Assembly: GCA_934098345.1 (NCBI GenBank)
Contig: CAKONX010000067.1
Coordinates: forward strand, 1 to 5,424
Length of the DNA stretch: 5,424 nucleotides
Direction of reading: 5' to 3'
Origin: an uncultured Bacilli bacterium
GTDB lineage: Bacteria > Bacillota_I > Bacilli_A > RF39 > UBA660
A program made the translations under genes and the position numbers. Positions 1 to 5,218 of the stretch are shown here, in pieces (within the stretch, counting starts at the first letter, position 1; each line of letters starts with the position of its first letter). The notes under the pieces are model-generated. The model did no database searches. It worked only from the letters and a program-made list of their open reading frames with translations, and was not told the origin of the DNA.

Positions 1-468
1 ACACAACACTCATTTAATAGTACAGATACAAATGTAGGCGGATGGAGAGATTCAGAACTACGTACATATGTAAATGGAACAATATATAATGCCCTTCCAA
101 GTGACTTACAAAATGTAATAACAACAACTAAAGTAATATCTGGACACGGAAATACATCAGGAGAAAAAAACTTTGAAACCCAAGACAAATTATATTTGTT
201 AAATGCCCAAGAAGTTTGGAACACTAATGATTCTGATACATCAGTAGGAACATCAAAACAATTAGATTATTATAAAAATCAAGGAGTAACAACAGATAAT
301 TATGATGGAGCAATAAAGCAATATAACGGAAGTAATTCAAGTTGGTGGCTTCGTTCGGCTAGTTCAAGCGATGCTTACAGCTTCCTTGACGTCTACTACG
401 ATGGTGGCTGGCGCAATGTCGGTGCGCACTACTCTATCAGGGTCTCTCCAACTTTCCGAATCGCATAA
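1..468 (+). CDS. DUF6273-type C-type-lectin-fold protein, 3' part; likely DGR variable target protein
   Basis: The reading frame is open from base 1 to the TAA at 466-468 (155 visible codons), so the start lies upstream; the in-frame TTG at 196 is not the real start. Visible motifs, in visible-residue numbers, are GGWRDSELRTYVN (13-25), ETQDKLYLLNAQEVW (59-73) and SWWLRS (114-119), and the protein ends RVSPTFRIA. This W..S.LR..N / T.DK.(F/Y)LL...E / WWLRS / G-or-R-V-x-P-x-FRI pattern is the one known from DUF6273 domains, related to the formylglycine-generating-enzyme/C-type-lectin fold used by DGR-diversified proteins. The last 40 codons differ sharply in base composition from the rest. Function is inferred to be ligand binding at the cell surface. 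The anchor (signal peptide, lipobox or pilin-like N-terminus) cannot be seen. Family assignment is fairly secure; the exact role is unknown. Confidence 0.8.
   Translation, partial: TQHSFNSTDTNVGGWRDSELRTYVNGTIYNALPSDLQNVITTTKVISGHGNTSGEKNFETQDKLYLLNAQEVWNTNDSDTSVGTSKQLDYYKNQGVTTDNYDGAIKQYNGSNSSWWLRSASSSDAYSFLDVYYDGGWRNVGAHYSIRVSPTFRIA
343..468 (+). other. Candidate DGR variable repeat (VR) at the 3' end of the lectin-fold gene
   Basis: From the WWLRS codons to the stop, 66 of 126 bases are G or C, in a window that is otherwise strongly AT-rich. Of the 35 codons at 361-465, 17 end in C, against 11 of the 114 codons at 1-342. Many are NNY codons that could come from AAY by changing only A: AGC at 367 and 379, TAC at 376, 394, 397 and 430, GAC at 388, GGC at 406, CGC at 412 and CAC at 427, plus GAT/GGT/AGT at 361, 370, 400 and 421. 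The final stretch, about 433-465, is GC-rich without this pattern and could be the constant 3' part of the VR. DGRs mutate adenines of a template repeat during reverse transcription, which gives this codon signature. The template is not in the window, so the call is inference from pattern. Confidence 0.65.
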
Positions 469-561
469 CAATGCAGATATAGAAAACTATAAATTTAGAT
501 AAACTTAAGTAAAGATGCACATACTATTGTGATAAGTTATTTGTTTTGAAAACGCTAATAC

Positions 562-590
562 TTTACAAAGAATAAGCTATTTCTTATAAT
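562..590 (+). promoter_or_regulatory. Sigma-A-type promoter for the small membrane protein gene
   Basis: TTTACA at 562-567 (5 of 6 to the -35 consensus) is separated by 17 bases from a perfect TATAAT at 585-590. The expected transcription start is near 597, only about nine bases before the GTG start at 606, so the mRNA would be almost leaderless. Confidence 0.65.
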
Positions 591-605
591 TAAATTGGTG
601 ATTAT

Positions 606-851
606 GTGAAGAAAGATAATTTTGGTGCATTAGTTGTACTTATTAATATGGTACTTACTCTGTTCTTATTAACTATGAAAGAAGAGAAACTTACTTATTT
701 CATAGTTTGTATAATATCTAATATAATTGCTATTATATTTAGTATATTTGTATTAAAAAGTCAAAATAAAAAACTAATGAATGTTATATCATTAGTTATT
801 AATATAATTATTCTTATATGTGTAATTATATATGGAATATATTTTATTTAA
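606..851 (+). CDS. Small three-helix membrane protein of unknown function
   Basis: An 81-residue protein starting with GTG. The start is set by GGTGAT at 597-602, which matches the 3' part of an extended Shine-Dalgarno, and by an in-frame TAA at 591-593 just upstream; no other good start precedes it. The sequence is dominated by three hydrophobic stretches at about residues 7-22, 29-50 and 60-81, with short polar or basic linkers (KEEK, KSQNKK). The last helix runs to the C-terminus. I do not recognise a family or any catalytic residue. The gene has its own consensus promoter and a convincing downstream hairpin terminator, so it looks like a single-gene transcript. It lies between the lectin-fold gene and the pilus genes, but nothing in the sequence ties it to either. 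It overlaps the convergent minus-strand gene by eight bases. It is probably real; its function is unknown. Confidence 0.7.
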   Translation: MKKDNFGALVVLINMVLTLFLLTMKEEKLTYFIVCIISNIIAIIFSIFVLKSQNKKLMNVISLVINIIILICVIIYGIYFI

Positions 852-1062
852 AGAAAGTTAATGAATTATTATTCTTAACTTCTTTTTTTTGAATAGGTAA
901 TTCTTTTATAACTGGTTCTTTATTAGTTGTTTTAAATTCATTTATTTTATTTTTAATATTTTTTATAGTTGGATTTAAATCTTTAATTAAAGGTATAGCT
1001 CTTTTAGTTATATTTAAGAATCTTAAACTGTTTGAAAGAATAGAAGAAAGATTAAAATTCAT
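844..1062 (-). CDS. Small basic helical protein, possibly YqfQ/VrrA-like
   Basis: A 72-residue minus-strand gene. Its ATG (complement of 1060-1062) is preceded by a clear AGGTGA Shine-Dalgarno (complement of 1069-1074) with a 6-base spacer, which is the main reason to accept it as real. The N-terminal part (about residues 1-45) is predicted helical, with the pattern FLNITKRAIPLIKDLNPTIK. This resembles the conserved core of the YqfQ/VrrA family of Bacillota, where prolines flank a short I/V-rich helix (P-L-I/V-x(4)-P-x-I/V-K/R-N). The C-terminal part (about 46-72) is polar and Lys/Asn-rich and looks disordered. No transmembrane segment or catalytic residue is evident. It is transcribed away from pilC and toward the small membrane gene, with overlapping stop codons. 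The family name is a weak similarity call made by eye. Confidence 0.7.
   Translation of the reverse strand: MNFNLSSILSNSLRFLNITKRAIPLIKDLNPTIKNIKNKINEFKTTNKEPVIKELPIQKKEVKNNNSLTFFK
850..890 (+). terminator. Intrinsic terminator inside the 3' end of the convergent gene
   Basis: The left arm at 850-861 pairs with 875-885 (11 pairs with one bulged A at 856). An inner GAAT/ATTC stem (863-866 with 871-874) closes on a TATT loop. A run of eight T follows at 883-890, its first bases also pairing in the stem. It would end the transcript of the small membrane protein gene, and it lies within the coding sequence of the minus-strand gene. Confidence 0.7.
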
Positions 1063-1103
1063 AATATTTCACCTAATAAATTATATGAAATAAAATAAAA
1101 ATG

Positions 1104-1131
1104 TTTACTAATTTTTCTAATATGGTATAAT
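1104..1131 (+). promoter_or_regulatory. Extended -10 promoter of the pilC-pilD operon
   Basis: TTTACT at 1104-1109 is followed, 16 bases on, by a perfect TATAAT at 1126-1131. TG at 1123-1124 gives the TGnTATAAT extended -10 element. Transcription should start near 1138, leaving about 24 bases of leader with a GGGAG ribosome site at 1150-1154, seven bases before the ATG at 1162. Confidence 0.75.
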
Positions 1132-1161
1132 TTAAATTAGAGAATACTAGGGAGTGATTAT

Positions 1162-2712
1162 ATGGATTTAAGTAATCAAAAACATAAACAAGATAACTTT
1201 TTCTTGTTTTTTCCAATGTATGTATGTTTAGGTGTATATTATATACTAAGATTTCTAGCAACTCCTTTTATACTTTTTTGGTCTAAAGGATCTGATACTT
1301 TATATAATACAATTAATAAAGATGTAGATACTAGTGATCTAAGAGGTGCTAATTTAGGTGATGAAACTACTGCTGAAACAATGGATTCAAATTTAGTTGT
1401 AAAGCATGTTAAAATTAATCCTAAATTACTTGCTGAAAGAGAAAAACTTATTAATTCAATTGAAGCAATAGAAGAAACTAGAAGTGAAAAACCAATAACA
1501 TATAGATATACTGCATTAGATCCAGATGGAAAACAAGTTACAAGTACATTTTTAGCTTTTTCTAAAGTAGAAGTTTATACATTCTTAGAAAATGAAGGTT
1601 ATAAAGTATTTAAAATAGAAAGTGGACCATGGATTGAAAGATTTTATGGGCCTAATACTTTTTCTTCTAAAAAGATTAAAATTAAGGATATAGTATTTTG
1701 GTTACAACAACTTTCTACTTACTTAAAAGCAGGTATTCCATTAACTGATGCAATGCGTATTTTAAGTAAACAAATGGGTAGAAATGAAAACTTAAAAAGA
1801 ACATTTGATTCAATTGTTTATAACTTAACTTTAGGAGAAAGTTTCTCATCATGTCTTGAAAGACAAGGGGAAGCATTCCCACCTCTTTTAATTAATATGG
1901 TTAAGTCAGCTGAAGCAACAGGAGATTTGGAAGGTACACTTGATGAAATGGCTGATTATTATAAACAAACTGAAACAACAAGAAAAGAAATGGTAAGTGC
2001 TCTTACATATCCAACAATGGTATTTATATTCTCAATTGCAGTAATCGTATTTATCTTAATATACTTGATTCCTCAATTTGTTAATATTTATAAAACTGCT
2101 GGAGTTAAATTAAATCCAATTACATCATTCTTAGTAGCTGCAAGTACATTCTTAAAAGCTAATCTATTCTATATACTTATTACTATTGTTATATTTGTAA
2201 CAATAATATATGTATTGTATAAACATATAAAAGCTTTTAGATACTTCTTGCAAACTGTATTCATGAAAACACCTGTTTTAGGTAAAATAATAATTTATAA
2301 AGAAATGACAATATTTACTAAAACATTTGCTAGTTTACTTAAAAATAATGTATTTATTACAGATTCAATAAGTATACTTGGTAAAATAACAAATAATGAA
2401 ATTTATAAAGAAATAATGATCAATACAATTAATTATATAGGTCGTGGAGAAAAAATATCATCAGCGTTTAAAAATCACTGGGCTATACCAGAAGTTGCTT
2501 ATTACATGATGGTAACAGGTGAGTCAACTGGTGAACTTGCAGAGATGATGGAAAAAGTATCTGAATACTATGCAGAACAACATAAAGTTCTAATAGACTC
2601 AATGAAGAGTTTAATTGAACCTATATTAATAATATTCCTAGCTGTTGTAGTAGGAGGAATAATTATTTCAGTTATAATTCCAATATTTAGTTTATATTCT
2701 GAAATTCTTTAG
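1162..2712 (+). CDS. pilC: Type IV pilus / competence inner-membrane platform protein (PilC/ComGB/GspF family) with N-terminal extension
   Basis: A 516-residue polytopic protein of the type II secretion F family, the inner-membrane platform that works with the PilB/ComGA ATPase to build the pilus. It has the duplicated T2SSF domain: copy 1 at about 176-302 (WLQQLSTYLKAGIPLTDAM, then GDLEGTLDEMADYY at 254-267) and copy 2 at about 383-505 (FTKTFASLLKNNVFITDSIS, then GELAEMMEKVSEYY at 457-470). Hydrophobic helices lie at about 284-304, 333-354 and 485-510, as is usual. A PilC-type N-terminal segment YRYTALDPDGK (114-124) starts only after about 110 extra residues, which include another hydrophobic helix at about 13-39 and a charged helix (88-106). 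Family members usually have about 340-400 residues, so this extension is unusual. The start is fixed by GGGAG at 1150-1154. pilD follows after 10 bases, with its AGGAG overlapping the pilC stop codon. comGB would be the competence-style name. Confidence 0.93.
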   Translation: MDLSNQKHKQDNFFLFFPMYVCLGVYYILRFLATPFILFWSKGSDTLYNTINKDVDTSDLRGANLGDETTAETMDSNLVVKHVKINPKLLAEREKLINSIEAIEETRSEKPITYRYTALDPDGKQVTSTFLAFSKVEVYTFLENEGYKVFKIESGPWIERFYGPNTFSSKKIKIKDIVFWLQQLSTYLKAGIPLTDAMRILSKQMGRNENLKRTFDSIVYNLTLGESFSSCLERQGEAFPPLLINMVKSAEATGDLEGTLDEMADYYKQTETTRKEMVSALTYPTMVFIFSIAVIVFILIYLIPQFVNIYKTAGVKLNPITSFLVAASTFLKANLFYILITIVIFVTIIYVLYKHIKAFRYFLQTVFMKTPVLGKIIIYKEMTIFTKTFASLLKNNVFITDSISILGKITNNEIYKEIMINTINYIGRGEKISSAFKNHWAIPEVAYYMMVTGESTGELAEMMEKVSEYYAEQHKVLIDSMKSLIEPILIIFLAVVVGGIIISVIIPIFSLYSEIL

Positions 2713-2715
2713 GAG
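2711..2715 (+). promoter_or_regulatory. Ribosome binding site overlapping the pilC stop codon
   Basis: AGGAG begins inside the TAG stop of pilC and sits seven bases before the pilD ATG at 2723. Ribosomes ending on pilC would expose or directly reach it, so the two genes are probably translationally coupled. Confidence 0.7.
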
Positions 2716-2722
2716 TGAACTT

Positions 2723-3484
2723 ATGATACCATATATATTTCTTTTTATAGTCGGCATAATTTTTGGATCATTTTATAATGTGGTAGCTGATAGATTACCA
2801 AATAATGAATCAATAATTAAACCTAGAAGTCATTGTCCAAATTGTAATCATGTACTTAAATGGTATGAACTTATTCCACTTATATCATTTATTATACAAA
2901 AAGGAAAATGTCGTAAATGCTACTATAAAATGAGTATATGGTATTTTTTATCTGAACTTTTAACTGGATTACTATTTTGTTTAAGTTATTACCTTTTTGG
3001 TTTTTCATATAAAACTTTAGAATCAATAGTTATAATGTCAGTTATAATTATTACAATTATAAGTGATATTAAATATATGATAATACTTGATAGTCCATTA
3101 GTAGTTGGTACAATTTTACTAATTATAATTGAATTATATTTTCAAGATATAAAAGTAGTTTTAATTAATTTAATTTCTGGTTTAATAATGTTTTTAATAC
3201 TTTTAATTGTAAAACTTATTGGAGACAAAGTATTTAAACAAGAATCTTTAGGGTGGGGAGATGTTAAATTTTCATTCTTTGCTGGATTTGTACTTAATAT
3301 ACCAATTGCTTTAATATATTTATTCTTAGCAGCTTTTATAGCGCTTCCAAATGCTTTATATCAGTCTCTTAGAAAAGGTAATTCAGTTACACCTTTTGGA
3401 CCATTTTTAGCTATGAGTTTATTTTTATTATATACATATTTTAATCAAGTTAATTATCTTATAGGTATATGGTTAAATATATAA
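2723..3484 (+). CDS. pilD: Prepilin peptidase / N-methyltransferase (PilD/ComC, A24 family)
   Basis: A 253-residue integral membrane aspartic protease that cleaves the leader of type IV prepilins and, in the bifunctional family members, methylates the new N-terminal residue. After a first helix (about 2-18) comes the A24 N-terminal domain, with GSFYNVVADRLP (15-26) and a zinc-type tetracysteine pair C38-x2-C41 and C63-x2-C66. The retained cysteines point to the bifunctional peptidase-methyltransferase form. The catalytic aspartates are D115 (SDIKYMIILD) and D180 in the GWGD motif (177-180), the family GxGD signature. PFGPFLA (224-230) is the usual C-terminal motif. Length is normal for the family. 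It is the second gene of the pilC operon, and a hairpin follows 24 bases after its stop. No prepilin or pilus ATPase gene is in the window, so its substrates are encoded elsewhere. comC would be the competence-style name. Confidence 0.94.
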   Translation: MIPYIFLFIVGIIFGSFYNVVADRLPNNESIIKPRSHCPNCNHVLKWYELIPLISFIIQKGKCRKCYYKMSIWYFLSELLTGLLFCLSYYLFGFSYKTLESIVIMSVIIITIISDIKYMIILDSPLVVGTILLIIIELYFQDIKVVLINLISGLIMFLILLIVKLIGDKVFKQESLGWGDVKFSFFAGFVLNIPIALIYLFLAAFIALPNALYQSLRKGNSVTPFGPFLAMSLFLLYTYFNQVNYLIGIWLNI

Positions 3485-3487
3485 ATG

Positions 3488-3499
3488 CTTTACGTAAAG
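3488..3499 (+). repeat. Perfect 12-base palindrome after pilD
   Basis: CTTTACGTAAAG is self-complementary and starts three bases after the pilD stop codon. It could be a protein-binding site or a small mRNA stem. No second copy is seen in the window. Confidence 0.35.
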
Positions 3500-3508
3500 T
3501 AAAATGTT

Positions 3509-3537
3509 AATTTGACAGTTTTTGTCAAATTTTTTTT
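3509..3537 (+). terminator. Hairpin plus T-tract ending the pilC-pilD operon
   Basis: AATTTGACA (3509-3517) pairs perfectly with TGTCAAATT (3523-3531) around a GTTTT loop, and eight T in a row run from 3530 to 3537. The stem has only two G:C pairs, so its strength is uncertain, but the position directly downstream of pilD and the T-run fit an intrinsic terminator. Its 3' arm carries a possible -35 box of the next gene. Confidence 0.6.
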
Positions 3538-3552
3538 AATTGATAGTATAAT
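3522..3552 (+). promoter_or_regulatory. Promoter of the six-helix membrane protein gene, embedded in the terminator
   Basis: A perfect TATAAT at 3547-3552 has TTGTCA at 3522-3527 as its best upstream hexamer (5 of 6 to consensus), with a long 19-base spacer. The exact TTGACA at 3512-3517 is 29 bases away and too far to pair with this -10. The start would be near 3559. Confidence 0.5.
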
Positions 3553-3580
3553 CATACCTAGGATGGAAGTGAGTAACATT

Positions 3581-4204
3581 ATGAAACATAAAAATTCAAG
3601 GCTTTATTGTGCTTTTGTTGTAAACATATTAATAATCATTATGGAATTATTTGCATTTTTAGTTTGCTATAAAGAAAGTGGATTTGCTTGTTTTAAATAT
3701 TATACTCAAGATAGTAATTTATTTTTAATGTTTACGTCTCTTCTTTATGTTATATCTTTACTTATTAGTGATAAAAAAATACCACATTTTGTATCCTTAT
3801 TAAAATATGCGGCAACTACTTCAGTTGTAATTACTTTTTTAACAGTTGTAACTATACTTGCTCCAGTAATGGGAGGATATAAAGCAATGCTTTTAGATGG
3901 GACTATGTTAATTCATCATTTAATTTGCCCAATATTTGCTTTTGTTACTTTTGTATTTTTTGAAAAACATAATTTAAATGGTTTAAAAGATGCACTTATC
4001 TCAATGATATTTACTTGTCTTTATGGAATTATTGCCGTTACTTTAAATGTATTAAAAATAATGGATGGACCATATCCATTCTTAAAAGTTTATGATCAAA
4101 CAATTTTAATATCTATATTTTGGTTAATTCTTATGATGGGTAGCTCATATTTAATAACTGTTCTTATTGGTAATTTAAATCATGCTTATAATAATAAAAA
4201 ATAA
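3581..4204 (+). CDS. Six-helix membrane protein, possibly Pr6Pr / FAR-17a-AIG1-like
   Basis: I place the start at the ATG at 3581 (207 residues), preceded by GGAAGTGAG at 3565-3573. The longer frame from TTG 3512 would begin inside the terminator hairpin, upstream of the -10 box, and cannot be right; the ATG at 3563 lacks a properly spaced ribosome site. Six hydrophobic helices lie at about 9-30, 45-63, 76-94, 109-127, 139-160 and 174-197. YYTQDSNLF (40-48) after helix 1 and LIHHLICPIFAF (110-121) in helix 4 recall the Y-F/Y-T-x-x-S-N-L and L-H-H/Y motifs of bacterial Pr6Pr-type proteins in the FAR-17a/AIG1-like group. GPYPFLKVY (163-171) lies before the last helix. Function in bacteria is not established. 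It has its own promoter, and a separate promoter starts right after its stop, so it is probably monocistronic. The family call is tentative. Confidence 0.75.
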   Translation: MKHKNSRLYCAFVVNILIIIMELFAFLVCYKESGFACFKYYTQDSNLFLMFTSLLYVISLLISDKKIPHFVSLLKYAATTSVVITFLTVVTILAPVMGGYKAMLLDGTMLIHHLICPIFAFVTFVFFEKHNLNGLKDALISMIFTCLYGIIAVTLNVLKIMDGPYPFLKVYDQTILISIFWLILMMGSSYLITVLIGNLNHAYNNKK

Positions 4205-4233
4205 TTGAATTAACACTTTCTCTGTGATATTAT
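4205..4233 (+). promoter_or_regulatory. Extended -10 promoter of the BtaA-like gene
   Basis: TTGAAT at 4205-4210 begins directly after the preceding stop codon. A 17-base spacer leads to TATTAT at 4228-4233, with TG at 4225-4226 forming an extended -10. The predicted start near 4240 leaves a leader of about 17 bases holding the GGGGGA ribosome site. Confidence 0.6.
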
Positions 4234-4256
4234 ATCTTCTAATTTGGGGGAACAAT

Positions 4257-5150
4257 ATGATAGATATAGATAAAGTTGTTAAAACAATTAGCTCTGGTTA
4301 TTCACTTGACTTTGAATTTGGAAAATATTCTAAAATATATATGCATACAACTGAGAATATAAAAGACTTTATTAGATGTTTTGATTTAAAGAATAAGGAT
4401 GTATTTACCGTTGCAGGAAGTGGAGATCAAACTTTAAATGCTTATTCCTGTGGAGCTAAAAGTGTTGATATATTTGATATTAATCCCTTAACTAAATGTG
4501 GTGTAGATTTAAAAATATCGGGAGCTAAAGCGCTTACTTATGAAGAATTTATTCATTTCTTTTTTTCAGAATTTTCTGAATGTTTTTCTGAACATTTATA
4601 TGAACGTATTTATCCTTATTTAGAAAGTGATACTAAAATCTTATTCGATACTCTTTTTAATAAAGTAGGTGTTAAAAAAGCTTTAAAAGGTTTATATTAT
4701 CAATTAAATCCAACGCTAGAAAAAATGAAGAGAATGAATCTATACTTAGATGAATATTATTATTATTTATTAAAAAATAATTTAAAAGATAAAAAAGTTG
4801 GATTTATAGAAGAATCTATAACTGATATTGATAAAAGACTTAATAAAAAATATGATATGATGATGTTTTCAAATATAAGTGATTCTTTAAATATCATTTA
4901 TGGAGAAAATAGTTTAGAATTTTTTAAAGAACTAATTACTTCTTTAATAGAATATTTAAATTCTTATGGAATAATTGAAGTTGGTTATATATATGGGTTT
5001 TATTCAAAAAAGAAAACAATAAGTGATTTTATAAATAAAAAGAAAAGAGAAAAAGTGTTTACTACAGATGAGTATTATACTATGTTAGTAAATTCGTATG
5101 ATGGCTGTTCCCAAAAAGATCGAGTAGTTTATTATACAAAAACCAAATAA
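4257..5150 (+). CDS. BtaA/DUF3419-like putative SAM-binding protein
   Basis: The ATG at 4257 gives 297 residues and is preceded by GGGGGA (4246-4251) with a 5-6-base spacer. The upstream in-frame GTG at 4224 lies in the promoter and is rejected. A Rossmann-type SAM-binding pattern is visible: VFTVAGSGDQTLNAY (49-63) as the glycine loop, and VDIFDINP (70-77) as the acidic second-strand motif. YDMMMFSNISD (199-209) resembles the (L/F)SN(I/V)xD strand of DUF3419 proteins. BtaA enzymes of this group transfer the 3-amino-3-carboxypropyl group of SAM to diacylglycerol in betaine-lipid synthesis. This protein is shorter than typical BtaA and no BtaB partner is visible, so the substrate is unknown. 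The middle (about 95-180) is Phe/Tyr-rich and helical. It appears soluble, with no membrane helix. It is separated from aspS by 68 bases that contain the aspS promoter. Confidence 0.8.
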   Translation: MIDIDKVVKTISSGYSLDFEFGKYSKIYMHTTENIKDFIRCFDLKNKDVFTVAGSGDQTLNAYSCGAKSVDIFDINPLTKCGVDLKISGAKALTYEEFIHFFFSEFSECFSEHLYERIYPYLESDTKILFDTLFNKVGVKKALKGLYYQLNPTLEKMKRMNLYLDEYYYYLLKNNLKDKKVGFIEESITDIDKRLNKKYDMMMFSNISDSLNIIYGENSLEFFKELITSLIEYLNSYGIIEVGYIYGFYSKKKTISDFINKKKREKVFTTDEYYTMLVNSYDGCSQKDRVVYYTKTK

Positions 5151-5185
5151 AGTATTAATATTTTTAATTAAATTAATAAAAATTA

Positions 5186-5194
5186 TGCTATAAT
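5186..5194 (+). promoter_or_regulatory. Extended -10 element of the aspS promoter
   Basis: TGCTATAAT is a perfect extended -10 (TATAAT at 5189-5194). Only weak AT-rich hexamers such as TTAATT (5164-5169, 19-base spacer) are available as a -35. The predicted start near 5201 leaves a leader of about 18 bases, too short for a T-box, with GTGGAGGAG at 5205-5213 as the ribosome site. Confidence 0.6.
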
Positions 5195-5218
5195 AATTTA
5201 CGAAGTGGAGGAGTTTTT

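Noticed and set aside
502..538. Possible terminator hairpin after the lectin-fold gene (AACTTA with TAAGTT, inner CACA/TGTG)
   Set aside because: The two short stems are separated by a very lopsided internal loop (ten bases against one) and no clean T-run follows directly.
844..1062. Minus-strand helical basic protein as a DGR accessory (Avd) protein
   Set aside because: At 72 residues it is shorter than Avd proteins, its conserved-looking part has the Pro-flanked YqfQ-like pattern rather than a four-helix bundle, and no template or reverse transcriptase is nearby.
1080..1085. Minus-strand TATAAT upstream of the YqfQ-like gene
   Set aside because: The transcription start it implies would fall inside the gene's own ribosome site, and no acceptable -35 is found 16-18 bases upstream.
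1073..1261. Minus-strand open frame of 62 codons across the pilC start
   Set aside because: It covers the pilC promoter, ribosome site and first codons, has no ribosome site of its own, and its sequence looks like the antisense of AT-rich coding DNA.
3512..3580. Longer N-terminus of the six-helix membrane protein from TTG 3512
   Set aside because: It would start inside the terminator hairpin, upstream of the likely -10 box, with no ribosome site; the ATG at 3581 has one.
4224..4256. Longer N-terminus of the BtaA-like protein from GTG 4224
   Set aside because: That GTG overlaps the extended -10 element (TG at 4225-4226), while the ATG at 4257 has a GGGGGA site at correct spacing.
5151..5185. 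Weak AT-only hairpin (TTTTTAATTA with TAATAAAAA) between the BtaA-like gene and aspS
   Set aside because: It contains only A:T pairs with a bulge and lacks a following T-tract, so it is expected by chance in such AT-rich DNA.
5195..5218. T-box riboswitch ahead of aspS
   Set aside because: The leader after the predicted start is under 25 bases, far too short for a T-box, and no T-box core sequence is present.
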